Of a stretch of 58,102 bases of DNA, positions 23,420 to 33,043 are shown piece by piece (position 1 is the first letter of the stretch; every line of letters starts with the position of its first letter). The position numbers and the translations under genes are program-made. This DNA is from Armatimonadota bacterium. GTDB lineage: Bacteria > Sysuimicrobiota > Sysuimicrobiia > Sysuimicrobiales > Kaftiobacteriaceae. The notes below the pieces were generated by a model, which made no database searches, was not told the origin of the DNA, and saw only the letters and a list, made by a program, of their open reading frames with translations. Location: the NCBI GenBank assembly GCA_031459765.1, contig JAVKHY010000014.1:1-58102 (forward strand). Reading direction: 5' to 3'.

Positions 23420-25033
23420 ATGAAGAAGGGATGGCTGGTGATCATCGTGGCGCTCGCCCTGCTGGTGCCGTCGGGGCCGCCGACGTGGGGCCAGGGACGG
23501 ACCACGATGGTCGTCACCTTCAAGGACGACGTCAGCACGCTCGATCCGGCCATCGGCTACGACTGGCAGAACTGGTCGATCATTAAGTCCATCGCCGACG
23601 GCCTCATGGACTACGAGCCGGCGACGACGACCCTCGTCCCGCATCTGGCGGAATCCTACACCGTCTCGCCCAACGGCCGGACCTACACCTTCCGGCTGCG
23701 CCGCGGCGTGCGCTTCCACAACGGCCGCGAGGTGGTGGCCGATGATGTGAAGTACACGCTGGAGCGGGTGCTCAACCCCAAGACCCAGAGCCCCGGCGCG
23801 GGCTTCTACGGCGGCATCCGGGGCGCCGGCGCCTTCAGCGAAGGCAAAGCGAAGGAGGTCGCCGGGATCAAGGTCGTGGACAAGTACACCGTGGCCATCA
23901 CCCTGGACAAGCCCAACGCCGCCTTCCTGCACACCATGGCTCTCAACTTCAGCCACGTCGTGCCGAAAGAGGAGGTGGCGAAACTCGGCGCGGACTTCGG
24001 GCATAAACCGGTGGGCACCGGCGCCTTCCGGGTCAAGGAGTGGGTGCTCGGCCAGCGCCTGGTCCTGGAACGCAACCCGACCTACTTCCTGAAGGGGCGG
24101 CCCTTCCTGGACGAGATCGTCTTCCAGGTGGGCGTGGAGCCCAACGTGGCGTTCCTGCGCCTGCAGCGCGGCGAGGTGGACATCCTCGGCGACGGCATCC
24201 CCTCCGCCGACTTCGTCAGGGTCATGGCCGACCCCCGACTGCGCAGGCTCGTCGCCGTCGGCGACCAGCTGCAGACGGGCTACGTGACGATCAACACCCA
24301 GGTCGAGCCCCTCAACGACGTGCGCATCCGGCGGGCGCTGAACATGGCCATCGACAAAACCCGCATCGTCCGCATCATCAACAACCGGGCCGCTCCGGCC
24401 AACCAGATCCTGCCCCCGCTCATGCCCGGCTACGACAAGGACTACAAGGGCTACCCCTTCGACCGCGAGCAGGCGAAGAAACTGCTGGCCGAAGCCGGGT
24501 ACCCCAACGGTTTCCGCACCACCCTGTACGCCAACAACACCGACCCCAACCCGCGAATCGCCCAGGCCATCCAGCAGGACCTGGCCGCCATCGGCGTGCG
24601 GGTGGAACTGAAGACGCTGGCCCAGAGCACGGTGATCGAGGCCGGCGGCACGAAGGGTGGGGCGCCGCTGATCTGGTCGGGCGGCATGGCCTGGATCGCC
24701 GACTACCCCGACCCGAACAACTTCTACTGGCCGATCCTCTCCTGCGCCGCGCTGGCGCCCGGGACCTGGAACTGGGCGTGGTACTGCAACCGGGAGGTGG
24801 AGAAGATGGTGGAAGAGGCCGACGCCATGGTGCAGCCCGCCCAGGCCGCGGCACGGTCGGCCCGGTTCCGGCAGATCTACCGGAAGATCATGGACGACGC
24901 GCCCTGGATCCCCATCTTCAACGAGCGGCGGTACACCATGCACAGCGCGCGGCTGGGCGGGGTGAAGGGGATCTTCGTCGACCCGATCCACATCCCGGTG
25001 CACTACGACGAGGTGCGGGTGCTGACGCGATGA
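23420..25033 (+). CDS. ABC transporter substrate-binding protein, family 5 (set 2)
   Basis: 537 residues. A signal peptide (KKGWLVIIVALALLVPSGPP) is followed by TMVVTFKDDVSTLDPAIGYDW. The SBP_bac_5 marker HLAESYTVSPNGRTYTFRLR-RGVRFHNGREVVADDVKYTLERVL is clear. PNNFYWPILSCAAL and the two Cys in the C-terminal half (SCAALAPGTWNWAWYCN) resemble peptide/opine-type receptors. Its stop overlaps the ATG of the acetamidase gene (ATGA, 25030-25033), tying the importer to amide hydrolysis. Confidence 0.93.
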   Translation: MKKGWLVIIVALALLVPSGPPTWGQGRTTMVVTFKDDVSTLDPAIGYDWQNWSIIKSIADGLMDYEPATTTLVPHLAESYTVSPNGRTYTFRLRRGVRFHNGREVVADDVKYTLERVLNPKTQSPGAGFYGGIRGAGAFSEGKAKEVAGIKVVDKYTVAITLDKPNAAFLHTMALNFSHVVPKEEVAKLGADFGHKPVGTGAFRVKEWVLGQRLVLERNPTYFLKGRPFLDEIVFQVGVEPNVAFLRLQRGEVDILGDGIPSADFVRVMADPRLRRLVAVGDQLQTGYVTINTQVEPLNDVRIRRALNMAIDKTRIVRIINNRAAPANQILPPLMPGYDKDYKGYPFDREQAKKLLAEAGYPNGFRTTLYANNTDPNPRIAQAIQQDLAAIGVRVELKTLAQSTVIEAGGTKGGAPLIWSGGMAWIADYPDPNNFYWPILSCAALAPGTWNWAWYCNREVEKMVEEADAMVQPAQAAARSARFRQIYRKIMDDAPWIPIFNERRYTMHSARLGGVKGIFVDPIHIPVHYDEVRVLTR

Positions 25034-25956
25034 CCCACCGCACGATCCACGGCGAGCGCCACCACTTCGGGTGGAACAACGCCTTCGAGCCGGTGCTGCG
25101 CGCCGCGCCGGGCGAGGTCATCGCCTTCGAGGTGGTGGATGCGAGTGGCGGACAACTGAACCGGTCTTCCACCGTGGCGGACGTGGCGGCGCTGGATTTC
25201 GCCCGCGTGAACCCGGTAACCGGCCCTGTCCACATCGAGGGGGCCGTGCCGGGGGACGCGCTGCTCGTGGAGATCCTCGATTTTGAGACCAGCGGCTGGG
25301 GCTGGACCGCGATCATCCCCGGCTTCGGCCTGCTGGCGGAGGAGTTCCCGAAGCCGTTCCTGCACATCTCGCACTACGGGGCCGGGGGCGTCGAGTTCGC
25401 CCCCGGCATCCGCCTTCCCGTGCGCCCCTTCCCGGGCACGATCGGCGTGGCCCCCGCCGCCCCGGGGCTCCACTCCGTGGTCCCTCCGCGGGAGGTCGGC
25501 GGCAACATGGACATCCGCGACCTGACCCGGGGCGCCAGGCTCTGGCTGCCCGTGCAGGTTCCCGGCGCCCTGTTCTCCGTCGGCGACACCCACGCCGCGC
25601 AGGGCGACGGCGAAGTCTGCGGCACGGCGGTCGAATCGCCGATGACGATCCGGTTGCGGTTCGATCTGATGAAGGCGGCGCATTTGCGCCGCCCGCAGTT
25701 TGCGTGTGAGAGGGCTCCAACACGCCACGGCGATGAGCGCGGCTATCACGCCACGACCGGGATTGCTCCCGATTTGATGGTCGCGGCCAAAGACGCCGTG
25801 CGGGATATGATCGATTACCTGGACCGGGAGTATCGGCTCGCACCCGAACTGGCCTACGCCCTGTGCAGCGTGGCCGTGGACCTGAGGATCAGCGAGGTGG
25901 TGGATCAGCCGAACTGGGTCGTCTCCGCGTACCTGCCCAAGGCGATCTTCGCCTGA
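25030..25956 (+). CDS. Acetamidase/formamidase family amide hydrolase
   Basis: 308 residues. HFGWNNAFEPVLRAAPGEVIAFEVVDASGGQL, NPVTGPVHIEGAVPGDALLVEILD and FSVGDTHAAQGDGEVCGTAVE are the conserved blocks of the FmdA/AmdA family, with Asp/His metal-type residues. FmdA/AmdA enzymes hydrolyse formamide, acetamide or related short amides to ammonia and the acid in the cytosol. It overlaps the binding-protein gene by four bases, so the imported compound is plausibly an amide, or one is released from it. A short GGCGC-GAA-GCGCC hairpin follows at 25968-25980 without a T-run. Confidence 0.92.
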   Translation: MTHRTIHGERHHFGWNNAFEPVLRAAPGEVIAFEVVDASGGQLNRSSTVADVAALDFARVNPVTGPVHIEGAVPGDALLVEILDFETSGWGWTAIIPGFGLLAEEFPKPFLHISHYGAGGVEFAPGIRLPVRPFPGTIGVAPAAPGLHSVVPPREVGGNMDIRDLTRGARLWLPVQVPGALFSVGDTHAAQGDGEVCGTAVESPMTIRLRFDLMKAAHLRRPQFACERAPTRHGDERGYHATTGIAPDLMVAAKDAVRDMIDYLDREYRLAPELAYALCSVAVDLRISEVVDQPNWVVSAYLPKAIFA

Positions 25957-26064
25957 TGGCGCCGCGAGGCGCGAAGCGCCGCAGCGACTTCATGTCTCGG
26001 CTCCGCGGGGGTCCACCGTGCCGCGCATCGCCCCGAAGACGGGGGGACGACAGGAGGACCGCCG

Positions 26065-27456
26065 GTGACCGCACGCTTTGACATCCTCGAGCAGTTCATC
26101 CAGGAGAAGATGGCCGAGACGCACCTGCCCGGGCTGAGCATTGCCCTGGTCGAGCGCGGAGAGACCGTCTACGCCCGCGGATTCGGCTTCCGCGACGGCG
26201 AGCGGGGTCTTCCGGCCACCCCGCGCACCCTGTACGGCATCGGGAGCGTGACGAAGTCCTTCACCTGCCTGGCGATCATGCAACTGCAGGAGCGGGGGAA
26301 ACTGCGTGTGGATGATCCGGTGGACCGCTACCTCCCGCTCAGGGTGAAGCCGTTCGGCCGGCCGATCACGCTGCACCACTTCATGACCCACAGCAGCGGC
26401 ATCCCGGCCCTGGCCTACGCCGAGGCGGTGATCCGGCACGCCGCAGGCGCGTCCGACACCTACCTCCCCATCGCCAGTGACGAGGACATGCTGACCTTCG
26501 TCAACGGGGCGGAGGACTGGGTCCATTCGCCGCCGGGAGCGCGGTGGTTCTACCTGAACGAGGGCTACATCCTGCTCGGGGCGGTGATCGAGAAGGTCAG
26601 CGGGCAGTCCTACGCCGACTATCTGCAGGAGCACATTCTCGATCCGCTCGGGATGAAGCACACGCACCTCCGCAAGGAGCGCGTGGAGGCCGAGCCCGAC
26701 GTGGCCGTCCCCTATGTCATCACGAAGGACAAGACCCAGGTACCCTCGCGATACCTCTACGGGCGCCTGACCAGCGACGGCGGACTGATCAGCAGCGTGG
26801 AAGACATGATCCGGTACGTCGGGATGTTCCTGCAGGGCGGGCGGACCGCGGAAGGCCGCCTGGCGAGCGCCGCGTCCCTGGCCGCGATGACGACCGGATA
26901 CGTAGACCTCCCGCCGGAGGTCTATCCGGCGGACGCCCGCCGACCTATCGGCAAGTACGGGTATGGGATCAGCATCTACCCGGGCTTTTTCGGCCACACC
27001 CTGATCGGCCACGGGGGCAGCGTCCTGGTCAGCACGGCGCACCTGGCCTTCGTGCCCGAGCGCGAAGTCGGCGTGATGGTCCTGGCCAACGGCAGCGGCT
27101 ATCCGATGGCCCACATCGCGGGGTTCGCCCTGGCCGTGCTGCTCGGGGAAGACCCCTGGACCCTGCCCGGCATCAGGGAGGAACGGGCCCTGGAACGCCT
27201 CACCGGACGGTACGAGACCTATCGCGGAACCTACGGCGGCACGGTGAAGCGGGCGGGAGACTTTCTCATCCTGGAGATCAAGAACCGACTCCTTGAACAG
27301 TCGGTACCGCTTGTCCCCGTGTCCCTCGAACCGGAGCGGGCCCGCTTCTTCACCCTGGCCCTCGGCCGCCGCCTGATGGTGGAGTTCGAGATCCGCGACG
27401 GGGGCGTGGACCTGATCTACGAGCGGTACAGGATGCGCCGCACCGGAAGCATCTAG
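26065..27456 (+). CDS. Serine hydrolase of the beta-lactamase/AmpC (class C, D-aminopeptidase-like) family
   Basis: 463 residues from a GTG. The SxxK catalytic motif is S61-V-T-K64 (GIGSVTKSFTCLAIMQ), the YxN motif is Y163-L-N165 and the HGG motif occurs in LIGHGGSVLVST. The last 100 residues form the beta-barrel-like C-terminal extension common in these esterase/peptidase-type proteins. There is no obvious signal peptide, so it may be cytosolic or use another route. Family members are D-amino-acid amidases, esterases or PBP4*-like peptidases; the substrate cannot be assigned. It ends overlapping by four bases with the convergent hyuB, and lies close behind the acetamidase gene (108 bases). 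Confidence 0.88.
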   Translation: MTARFDILEQFIQEKMAETHLPGLSIALVERGETVYARGFGFRDGERGLPATPRTLYGIGSVTKSFTCLAIMQLQERGKLRVDDPVDRYLPLRVKPFGRPITLHHFMTHSSGIPALAYAEAVIRHAAGASDTYLPIASDEDMLTFVNGAEDWVHSPPGARWFYLNEGYILLGAVIEKVSGQSYADYLQEHILDPLGMKHTHLRKERVEAEPDVAVPYVITKDKTQVPSRYLYGRLTSDGGLISSVEDMIRYVGMFLQGGRTAEGRLASAASLAAMTTGYVDLPPEVYPADARRPIGKYGYGISIYPGFFGHTLIGHGGSVLVSTAHLAFVPEREVGVMVLANGSGYPMAHIAGFALAVLLGEDPWTLPGIREERALERLTGRYETYRGTYGGTVKRAGDFLILEIKNRLLEQSVPLVPVSLEPERARFFTLALGRRLMVEFEIRDGGVDLIYERYRMRRTGSI

Positions 27457-29219
27457 GGGCGCCGCATCCGCCGCCTGGAACGCTGGGAGGAGATGCGCCG
27501 CGCGCCGGAACGGGTCCGACCGCGGCCCCCCGTCCGTCCGGTTCTCCTCCGCACCACCTCCCCGGACGGCGAGGCGGCGGCGCCGTAGGCCCGCAGCCCG
27601 GCGGGCGTCACGTATCCCTCGGCGAGATCCCGGGCGATGGCGGCCACGGATCGGCGCCGCGGGTCGCTGAACCCGCTGCCCCCCGACGACTCGACGACAA
27701 TGACGTCGCCGGGATCGCGGAGCTCCACCAGGGTGGTGGTACCGCGGCCGTTGCGGACGGTTCTTCCCTTCGCGGTGAAGCGGGCCGGGCCGCCCGGCAG
27801 CCCGCCGAGCAGGCCGGCCACCGGCGCCCCCATCCCATGGGGGAGGATGTTGACCAGCACCGGAGGCCCGGGAGCGACCTTGCGCAGGATCAGACGTTGC
27901 CCCAGCCCTCCGCGGTGCAGGCCGGGGCCGCCCGAGTCGGGGATCAACTCCTTGCGCTCCACGAGCAGCGGCGTGCGCTGCTCGAACATCTCCACGGGCA
28001 CGTTGCCGGCCGAGGTCGGGTACATGAGGGCGGCATGGCCGTCGCCGTGGCGGCTGGCGCCCTGGCCGCCGCCGAACATGATGTGGTCGTTGAAGGTGCG
28101 CCCGCGGGCGTCGCGGCCGTAGGCCGTGCCGGAGGCCGGCAACCCGGTAAAGGCCTGAACCCGGTCCGGCAGCATCGGCGCCAGGGCGCGGAAGATCGCC
28201 GGGCCGCAGAACCATCCCACCATCGTCCGCTGGTTGACGGCGGCGGGGTGGCGGGCGTTCAGCACGCTGCCCTCCGGCGCACGGACGTGGAGCGGCCGGA
28301 AACACCCGGCGTTGCTGGGGATCTCCGGCGTGAGGATCGACTTCAGGGCGTAGACGGTGTGGGCCGCGGCGTAGGAGTAGGTACAGTTCACGCCGCCCAT
28401 GGGCAGCTCCGGCGGCACCTCCACCCAGTCCACGGTCAGTTCGTCGCCCCGGACGATGACGTCGCACCCCAGGCGCAGCCGCGTCCCGGCCGCGTCCAGC
28501 TCCACCTCGCCGTGGTAGGTGCCGTCGGGCACCAGGGCAATGGCCCGGCGCATCGCCGCCTCCGCCCGGTCCTGCACCTCCCGGGCCAGCGGCTCCAGGG
28601 TGTCCAGCCGGTACTCGTCCATGAAGGCCAGCAGACGCTCCGCACCCACCCGGTTGGCGCCCACCTGGGCCTGGATGTCGCCGAAGACCATCTCGGGGTT
28701 GCGGACGTTGCTGCGGATCAAGGCGGCCAGGTCGTCGTTGAGCGCGCCGCCCCGGTACAGCTTGAGCGGAGGAATCTGCAGCCCTTCCTCATAGACCTCG
28801 CGCGCCCGCCAGGAGTCCTTCGTCCCCCCGATATCGGAGCAGTGGGCGATGGAGCCCACCAGGCCCACGAGCCGGCCGCGGCGGTGCACGGGGGTGACCA
28901 CGGCGAGATCGAAGAGGTGGCCGGCGCACACCCAGGGGTCGTTGGTGACCAGCACGTCGCCGTCCTCGAGGGTGGGGCCGGGGAAGAACTCCAGCAGCGC
29001 CCTGACGGCCCGGGGGAGCGTCAGGTTGAACACGGGCATCGACCGCGGCGAGTGGGCGATGGAGTTCGCCCCGGCGTCCAGGAGTTCGCAGCCGAAGTCC
29101 TGCGCCTCGCCGATGATCGTGGAGAAGGCCGTGCGCCAGATCGTCACCCAGCACTCCTCGGTGATGTTGATCAGGCGGCTCCACATGATCTCCAGGGAGA
29201 CGGGGTCGAAGGCGGTCAT
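27453..29219 (-). CDS. hyuB: Hydantoinase/oxoprolinase subunit B
   Basis: 588 residues. FDPVSLEIMWSRLINITEECW opens the HyuB family; DGDVLVTNDPWVCAGHLFDLAVV, PIHR-type VTPVHRRGRLVGLVGSIAHCSDIGG and NCTYSYAAAHTVYALKSIL follow. The subunit acts with HyuA to open a cyclic amide (hydantoin, 5-oxoproline or related) at the cost of ATP. The C-terminal tail of about 40 residues is unusually Arg-rich (RRRTGRTGGRGRTRSGARR). Its ATG overlaps the hyuA stop by four bases. It is the last gene of the IclR-PotDABC-hyuAB operon. Confidence 0.92.
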   Translation of the reverse strand: MTAFDPVSLEIMWSRLINITEECWVTIWRTAFSTIIGEAQDFGCELLDAGANSIAHSPRSMPVFNLTLPRAVRALLEFFPGPTLEDGDVLVTNDPWVCAGHLFDLAVVTPVHRRGRLVGLVGSIAHCSDIGGTKDSWRAREVYEEGLQIPPLKLYRGGALNDDLAALIRSNVRNPEMVFGDIQAQVGANRVGAERLLAFMDEYRLDTLEPLAREVQDRAEAAMRRAIALVPDGTYHGEVELDAAGTRLRLGCDVIVRGDELTVDWVEVPPELPMGGVNCTYSYAAAHTVYALKSILTPEIPSNAGCFRPLHVRAPEGSVLNARHPAAVNQRTMVGWFCGPAIFRALAPMLPDRVQAFTGLPASGTAYGRDARGRTFNDHIMFGGGQGASRHGDGHAALMYPTSAGNVPVEMFEQRTPLLVERKELIPDSGGPGLHRGGLGQRLILRKVAPGPPVLVNILPHGMGAPVAGLLGGLPGGPARFTAKGRTVRNGRGTTTLVELRDPGDVIVVESSGGSGFSDPRRRSVAAIARDLAEGYVTPAGLRAYGAAASPSGEVVRRRTGRTGGRGRTRSGARRISSQRSRRRMRRP

Positions 29220-31345
29220 CCCGTCGCTCCCGTGGATCGCGCCGACATCTCGGCCGTCGCCGACGCGCCCCTCCCCACCGTGATCACGAGGTTCTGCTGC
29301 GCATCGACCGTGAGCACATCCCCCGCCCAGACGAGGGTCGTGGCCTCCGCTTCCTCCACGACGGCGGGCCCGGGGATCTGCCGTCCGGCTTCCAGCGCGT
29401 AGCGGTCGTACACGGGCACCTCGACAAACCGCTCCTCCTCCGGGAGGTAGATGGGGCGCCGCCGGGGCGCGCCCCGCCGAGCCGGCAGGGCCGGCACCCG
29501 CATGTCCACCCGGGAGGGCTCCCCGGTGACGAGGACGCGCCAGTTCAGGGCCTGCACAGGGTAGCCTTCCAGGACGATGCCGTACAGCCGCAGGTACTCG
29601 CGGTCGAACCGCGACCGCAGCTCCTCGGCGGCCCGGTCGTCCACCGGCCTGGGCACGGGGACCTCGATGTCGTGGAACTGGCCGGCGTAGCGCATCTCGG
29701 CCCGGCGCTCGATCCGCGCGCCGTCGGCAAAGACGCCGGCGCCGGCGACCATCTCCAGGGCCTGCGCTTCCATCGAGACCAGCAGCGCCTCCACCGCCCG
29801 CCAGTCCATCTCCTGCAGTTCGCCGGCCAGGGAGTGGCCGAGGTCCACGCCGGGGGAGGCGGCGAGTAGCCCGACGGCGGAGGCTACTCCGGAGGCCGGG
29901 GGGATGATGACCTCACGCATCCCGAGCAGCCGCGCCACTCGGGCGGCCGTCGCCGGCCCGGCACCGCCGAACCCCACCAGCGTGAACCGCCGCGGATCCT
30001 GACCCCGCTCGATCAGGTAGAGCCGCGCGGCCTGGGCCATCCGTTCGCAGACGATGGCCATGATGCCCCAGGCCGTCCGGACGGGATCCAGCCCGAGCGG
30101 CCGCCCGGCCCGTTCGATCGCCTCGCGCGCGGCGGAGGCGTCCAGCGGCATCGTCCCGCCGAGAAACGAGCGCGGATCGAAATACCCCAGGAGGACACAG
30201 GCGTCGGTGACCGTGGCCTCCTTCCCGCCGCGAGCGTAACAGGCCGGTCCGGGATCGGCCCCCGCGCTGTCCGGCCCCACCTGCAGCAGTCCCATGGCGC
30301 CGGTCCGGGCGATCGAACCTCCGCCGGCGCCGATCTCCACCATGTCCACGACGGGCGTCTTGACCGGCAGCCCCGAGCCGGGTTTGAACCGGTGCACGCG
30401 GGCCACCTCCATCGCGGGGGCGACCTTCGGCCGGCCGTCCTGGACCAGCGAGATCTTGGCCGTCGTCCCGCCCATGTCGAAGGCGACCACCTCCCGGCGG
30501 CCGGCGCCGGCGCCGACGTAGCCCGCGATGAGCGCCCCGGCGGCCGGCCCGGACTCCAGCAGGCGCACGGGGAAGGCCCGGGCCACGGCGGGGGTGACCA
30601 GGGTCCCCGAGGAGAGCATGAGCAGCAGGCGGCCGGCGAAGCCCTCCTCCTGCAGCGCCGTCTCCATGCGCCGGAGGTACCGGTCCACCAGCGGCAGCAC
30701 GTAGGCGTTGGCCACCGTCGTCGAGGTGCGCTCGTACTCCCTGATCTCCGGCACGACCTCGCTGCTGATGCACACGGGGAGGTGGGGAAACTCCCGGGCG
30801 ATGAGGGCCTTTACCTGCCGCTCGTGGTCGGGGTTCTTGTAGGCGTGGAGGAAGCTCACCGCCACCGCCTCAACGCCCTCCGCCACGAGCGCCGCCACGC
30901 GCCGCCGGGTCAGACGCAGATCGACGGGCCGGAGCACCGCGCCGTCGCGCGTTACGCGCTCCGGGATCTCCACCCGCCAGCGGCGGGGGACCAGCGGCTC
31001 CGGATAGCGCAGGAAGAGGTCGTAGATGTCGTAGCGCTGCTCCCGGCCCGTCTCCAGCGTATCGCGGAATCCGGCGGTGGTCAGCAGCGCGGTGCGCGCG
31101 CCCCGGCGCTCGATGATGGCGTTGGTGACCAGCGTCGTGGCGTGGATGAGGAGCGTGATCCGGGCCGGCGTGATCCCCGCGGCGCGGCAGATCTCCCCCA
31201 CGCCCCGGAGCGCGCCCCGCGCCGGATCGTCCGGAGTGGTCAGCACCTTGTGCAGGCGGATCGCTCCCGTCGCCTCCTCGAGGAGGACGAGATCGGTGAA
31301 AGTGCCGCCGATGTCGAGGCCGAGGCGGTAGACGGACGGAGCCAT
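29216..31345 (-). CDS. hyuA: Hydantoinase/oxoprolinase subunit A
   Basis: 709 residues. LGLDIGGTFTDLVLLEE near the N-terminus and DMGGTTAKISLVQDG in the middle are the two phosphate-binding halves of the actin-like ATPase fold. ITLLIHATTLVTNAIIERRG and SSEVVPEIREYERTSTTVANAYVLP are HyuA family blocks. With HyuB it hydrolyses a ring amide in an ATP-dependent way in the cytosol. It starts two bases after the PotC-type permease gene stop and overlaps hyuB. The context, an adjacent PotD/A/B/C-type importer, suggests the substrate enters by that route. Confidence 0.94.
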   Translation of the reverse strand: MAPSVYRLGLDIGGTFTDLVLLEEATGAIRLHKVLTTPDDPARGALRGVGEICRAAGITPARITLLIHATTLVTNAIIERRGARTALLTTAGFRDTLETGREQRYDIYDLFLRYPEPLVPRRWRVEIPERVTRDGAVLRPVDLRLTRRRVAALVAEGVEAVAVSFLHAYKNPDHERQVKALIAREFPHLPVCISSEVVPEIREYERTSTTVANAYVLPLVDRYLRRMETALQEEGFAGRLLLMLSSGTLVTPAVARAFPVRLLESGPAAGALIAGYVGAGAGRREVVAFDMGGTTAKISLVQDGRPKVAPAMEVARVHRFKPGSGLPVKTPVVDMVEIGAGGGSIARTGAMGLLQVGPDSAGADPGPACYARGGKEATVTDACVLLGYFDPRSFLGGTMPLDASAAREAIERAGRPLGLDPVRTAWGIMAIVCERMAQAARLYLIERGQDPRRFTLVGFGGAGPATAARVARLLGMREVIIPPASGVASAVGLLAASPGVDLGHSLAGELQEMDWRAVEALLVSMEAQALEMVAGAGVFADGARIERRAEMRYAGQFHDIEVPVPRPVDDRAAEELRSRFDREYLRLYGIVLEGYPVQALNWRVLVTGEPSRVDMRVPALPARRGAPRRRPIYLPEEERFVEVPVYDRYALEAGRQIPGPAVVEEAEATTLVWAGDVLTVDAQQNLVITVGRGASATAEMSARSTGATG

Positions 31346-31347
31346 GG

Positions 31348-32148
31348 TCAGCGCGGCGCGCTCCAGCTCACGGCCTGCAGCCCCACCAGGCGGTCCACGA
31401 TCAGGACGATGGCCACGCTCATCAGCACGCTCACGGTGGACACCGCCGCCGCCGCCGGGTCGAAGGAGAAGCGGAGGTAGTCGAACAGCTGGATGGGCAG
31501 CGTGGTGTTGCCCACGCTGACCAGGAGCAGCGAGATCGGGAACTGGTCGAAGGACGTGATGAAGGCGAACAGCGCGCCCGAGATCACCGCTCCCTTGATC
31601 AGGGGCAGCGTGATGCGGCGAAAGGTGGTCAGCGGACCGGCGCCCAGCGACCGCGCCGCCTCCTCCAGGGAGCGATCGAAGCCGGCCAGGACCGCGGACA
31701 CGGTAAGGAAGACGTAGGGCAGGGAGACCAGGGTGTGCCCGATGAGCAGGGCGCGCATCCCCCGCGTGCCGATGCCCGTAGCCAGGAAGAAGATGAGGAG
31801 CGCGATGCCGGTGAGGATGGCCGGGAACTGCAGCGGGGCCACGATGGCCAGGCGCAACAGATCGCGGAAACGGGCCGCGTGGCGCACGACGTAGAGCGCC
31901 GCCATCGTGCCCAGCACCGTGCTCAGCACGGTGACCCAGCCGGCGAGCTTGAGGCTGAACAGGAAGCTGCGCAGGAACGGCTCGGTCTCCGCGGCCCGGA
32001 TGAACCAGCGCAGGGAGAAACCCTGGGGCGGGAAGGCTAGGTAGTTGCCCGCGTTCAGAGCGGCCAGGATCACGATCACGATGGGCACGATCAGGAAGAG
32101 GTAGACGCCGGTGACGGCCAGGCTGAGCCAGACGCCCCGCGCGGTCAT
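31348..32148 (-). CDS. ABC transporter permease, PotC-like
   Basis: 266 residues with six predicted membrane helices. The PotC-type EAA loop is SLEEAARSLGAGPLTTFRRITLPLI, followed by GALFAFITSFDQFPISLLLVS. The start (MTARGVWLSLAVTG) is at 32148, overlapping the upstream permease stop by four bases; the longer open frame there is antisense or out of family. With the PotB-type partner it forms the pore of a polyamine/thiamine/iron-type importer. Cargo is more likely a cyclic amide or related cation than spermidine, given HyuAB downstream. Confidence 0.9.
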   Translation of the reverse strand: MTARGVWLSLAVTGVYLFLIVPIVIVILAALNAGNYLAFPPQGFSLRWFIRAAETEPFLRSFLFSLKLAGWVTVLSTVLGTMAALYVVRHAARFRDLLRLAIVAPLQFPAILTGIALLIFFLATGIGTRGMRALLIGHTLVSLPYVFLTVSAVLAGFDRSLEEAARSLGAGPLTTFRRITLPLIKGAVISGALFAFITSFDQFPISLLLVSVGNTTLPIQLFDYLRFSFDPAAAAVSTVSVLMSVAIVLIVDRLVGLQAVSWSAPR

Positions 32149-33041
32149 GCCCGCGTCCACCTCATCGCCCGGCCCATCGCCCGCAGGAAGAGCGCCACGA
32201 CCGTGGCCGTGAGACCGAAGAAGACCATGGACAGGGCGGAGCCCAGCGGCCAGTTGAAGGCGTCCAGCAGCGTCTGCACGATGAGCATGGGCATCACGAT
32301 GATGTTGCTGGCGCCGAGCAGGATGGGGATGACGTAGGAGCTGACCGCCAGGACGAAGACCAGCAGGGCCCCGGCCTGCACCCCGGGCAGGGACAGAGGC
32401 CAGATCACCCGGCGGAAGGCCTGCCAGGGCGAGGCGCCCAGCGACCGCGCGGCCTGGACCAGATCCGGCGAGATGTTCTGCAGGGCGCCGGCGACGGAGA
32501 GGGCCATGAAGGGGACAAAGACGTGCACCAGCCCAACGACGATGCCCGCCGGGGTCCCGATCAGGATGAGTTCGCGCCCGGTCAGCCAGTGCACCGCCTG
32601 GTTGACCAGCCCCACCCGCCCGAGCAGGATCAGCCAGGCAAAGCCGCGGACGACGACGCTGACCAGCAGCGGCGAGATGATGAGCATCAGCAGCCAGCGC
32701 TTCCGCCGCGGCGGGGCGTAGGTGAGGTGATAGGCCAGGGGGTAGCCCAGCAGCAGCGTCAGGACCGTGGTCAGCCCGGCCAGCCAGAAGGTCCGGTAGA
32801 GGACCCGCCAGTGAAATTCGTCCCACACCGCCTGGACATAGTTGTGGACGGTGAAGACGGGCAGGTAGGCCCCGACGGAGGGCTTCACGAGGAAGCTCAT
32901 CCGCACCATGTTCAGGTAGGGCACCACGAAGAACACCAGGAGCAGCAGCAGGGTGGGCAGGATGAGCAGCCCGGTGGCCGGCCGGCGGATCGCCGCCCGA
33001 CGGCCCGAAGACGAAGTCTCCAGCACCTCCACGGCGCCCAT
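32145..33041 (-). CDS. ABC transporter permease, PotB-like
   Basis: 298 residues with about six membrane helices. LLILPTLLLLLVFFVVPYLNMVRMSFL is the PotB-type first helix. The EAA loop is LVQAARSLGASPWQAFRRVIWPLSLPGVQAG. The ATG at 33041 starts three bases after the ATPase gene's stop. Expression is coupled along the whole operon, with gaps of a few bases or overlaps. Confidence 0.9.
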   Translation of the reverse strand: MGAVEVLETSSSGRRAAIRRPATGLLILPTLLLLLVFFVVPYLNMVRMSFLVKPSVGAYLPVFTVHNYVQAVWDEFHWRVLYRTFWLAGLTTVLTLLLGYPLAYHLTYAPPRRKRWLLMLIISPLLVSVVVRGFAWLILLGRVGLVNQAVHWLTGRELILIGTPAGIVVGLVHVFVPFMALSVAGALQNISPDLVQAARSLGASPWQAFRRVIWPLSLPGVQAGALLVFVLAVSSYVIPILLGASNIIVMPMLIVQTLLDAFNWPLGSALSMVFFGLTATVVALFLRAMGRAMRWTRA

Positions 33042-33043
33042 CC

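Noticed and set aside
25968-25980. GGCGC-GAA-GCGCC hairpin after the acetamidase gene as a terminator
   Set aside because: The stem is only five bases and there is no T-run; kept only as a remark in the acetamidase entry.
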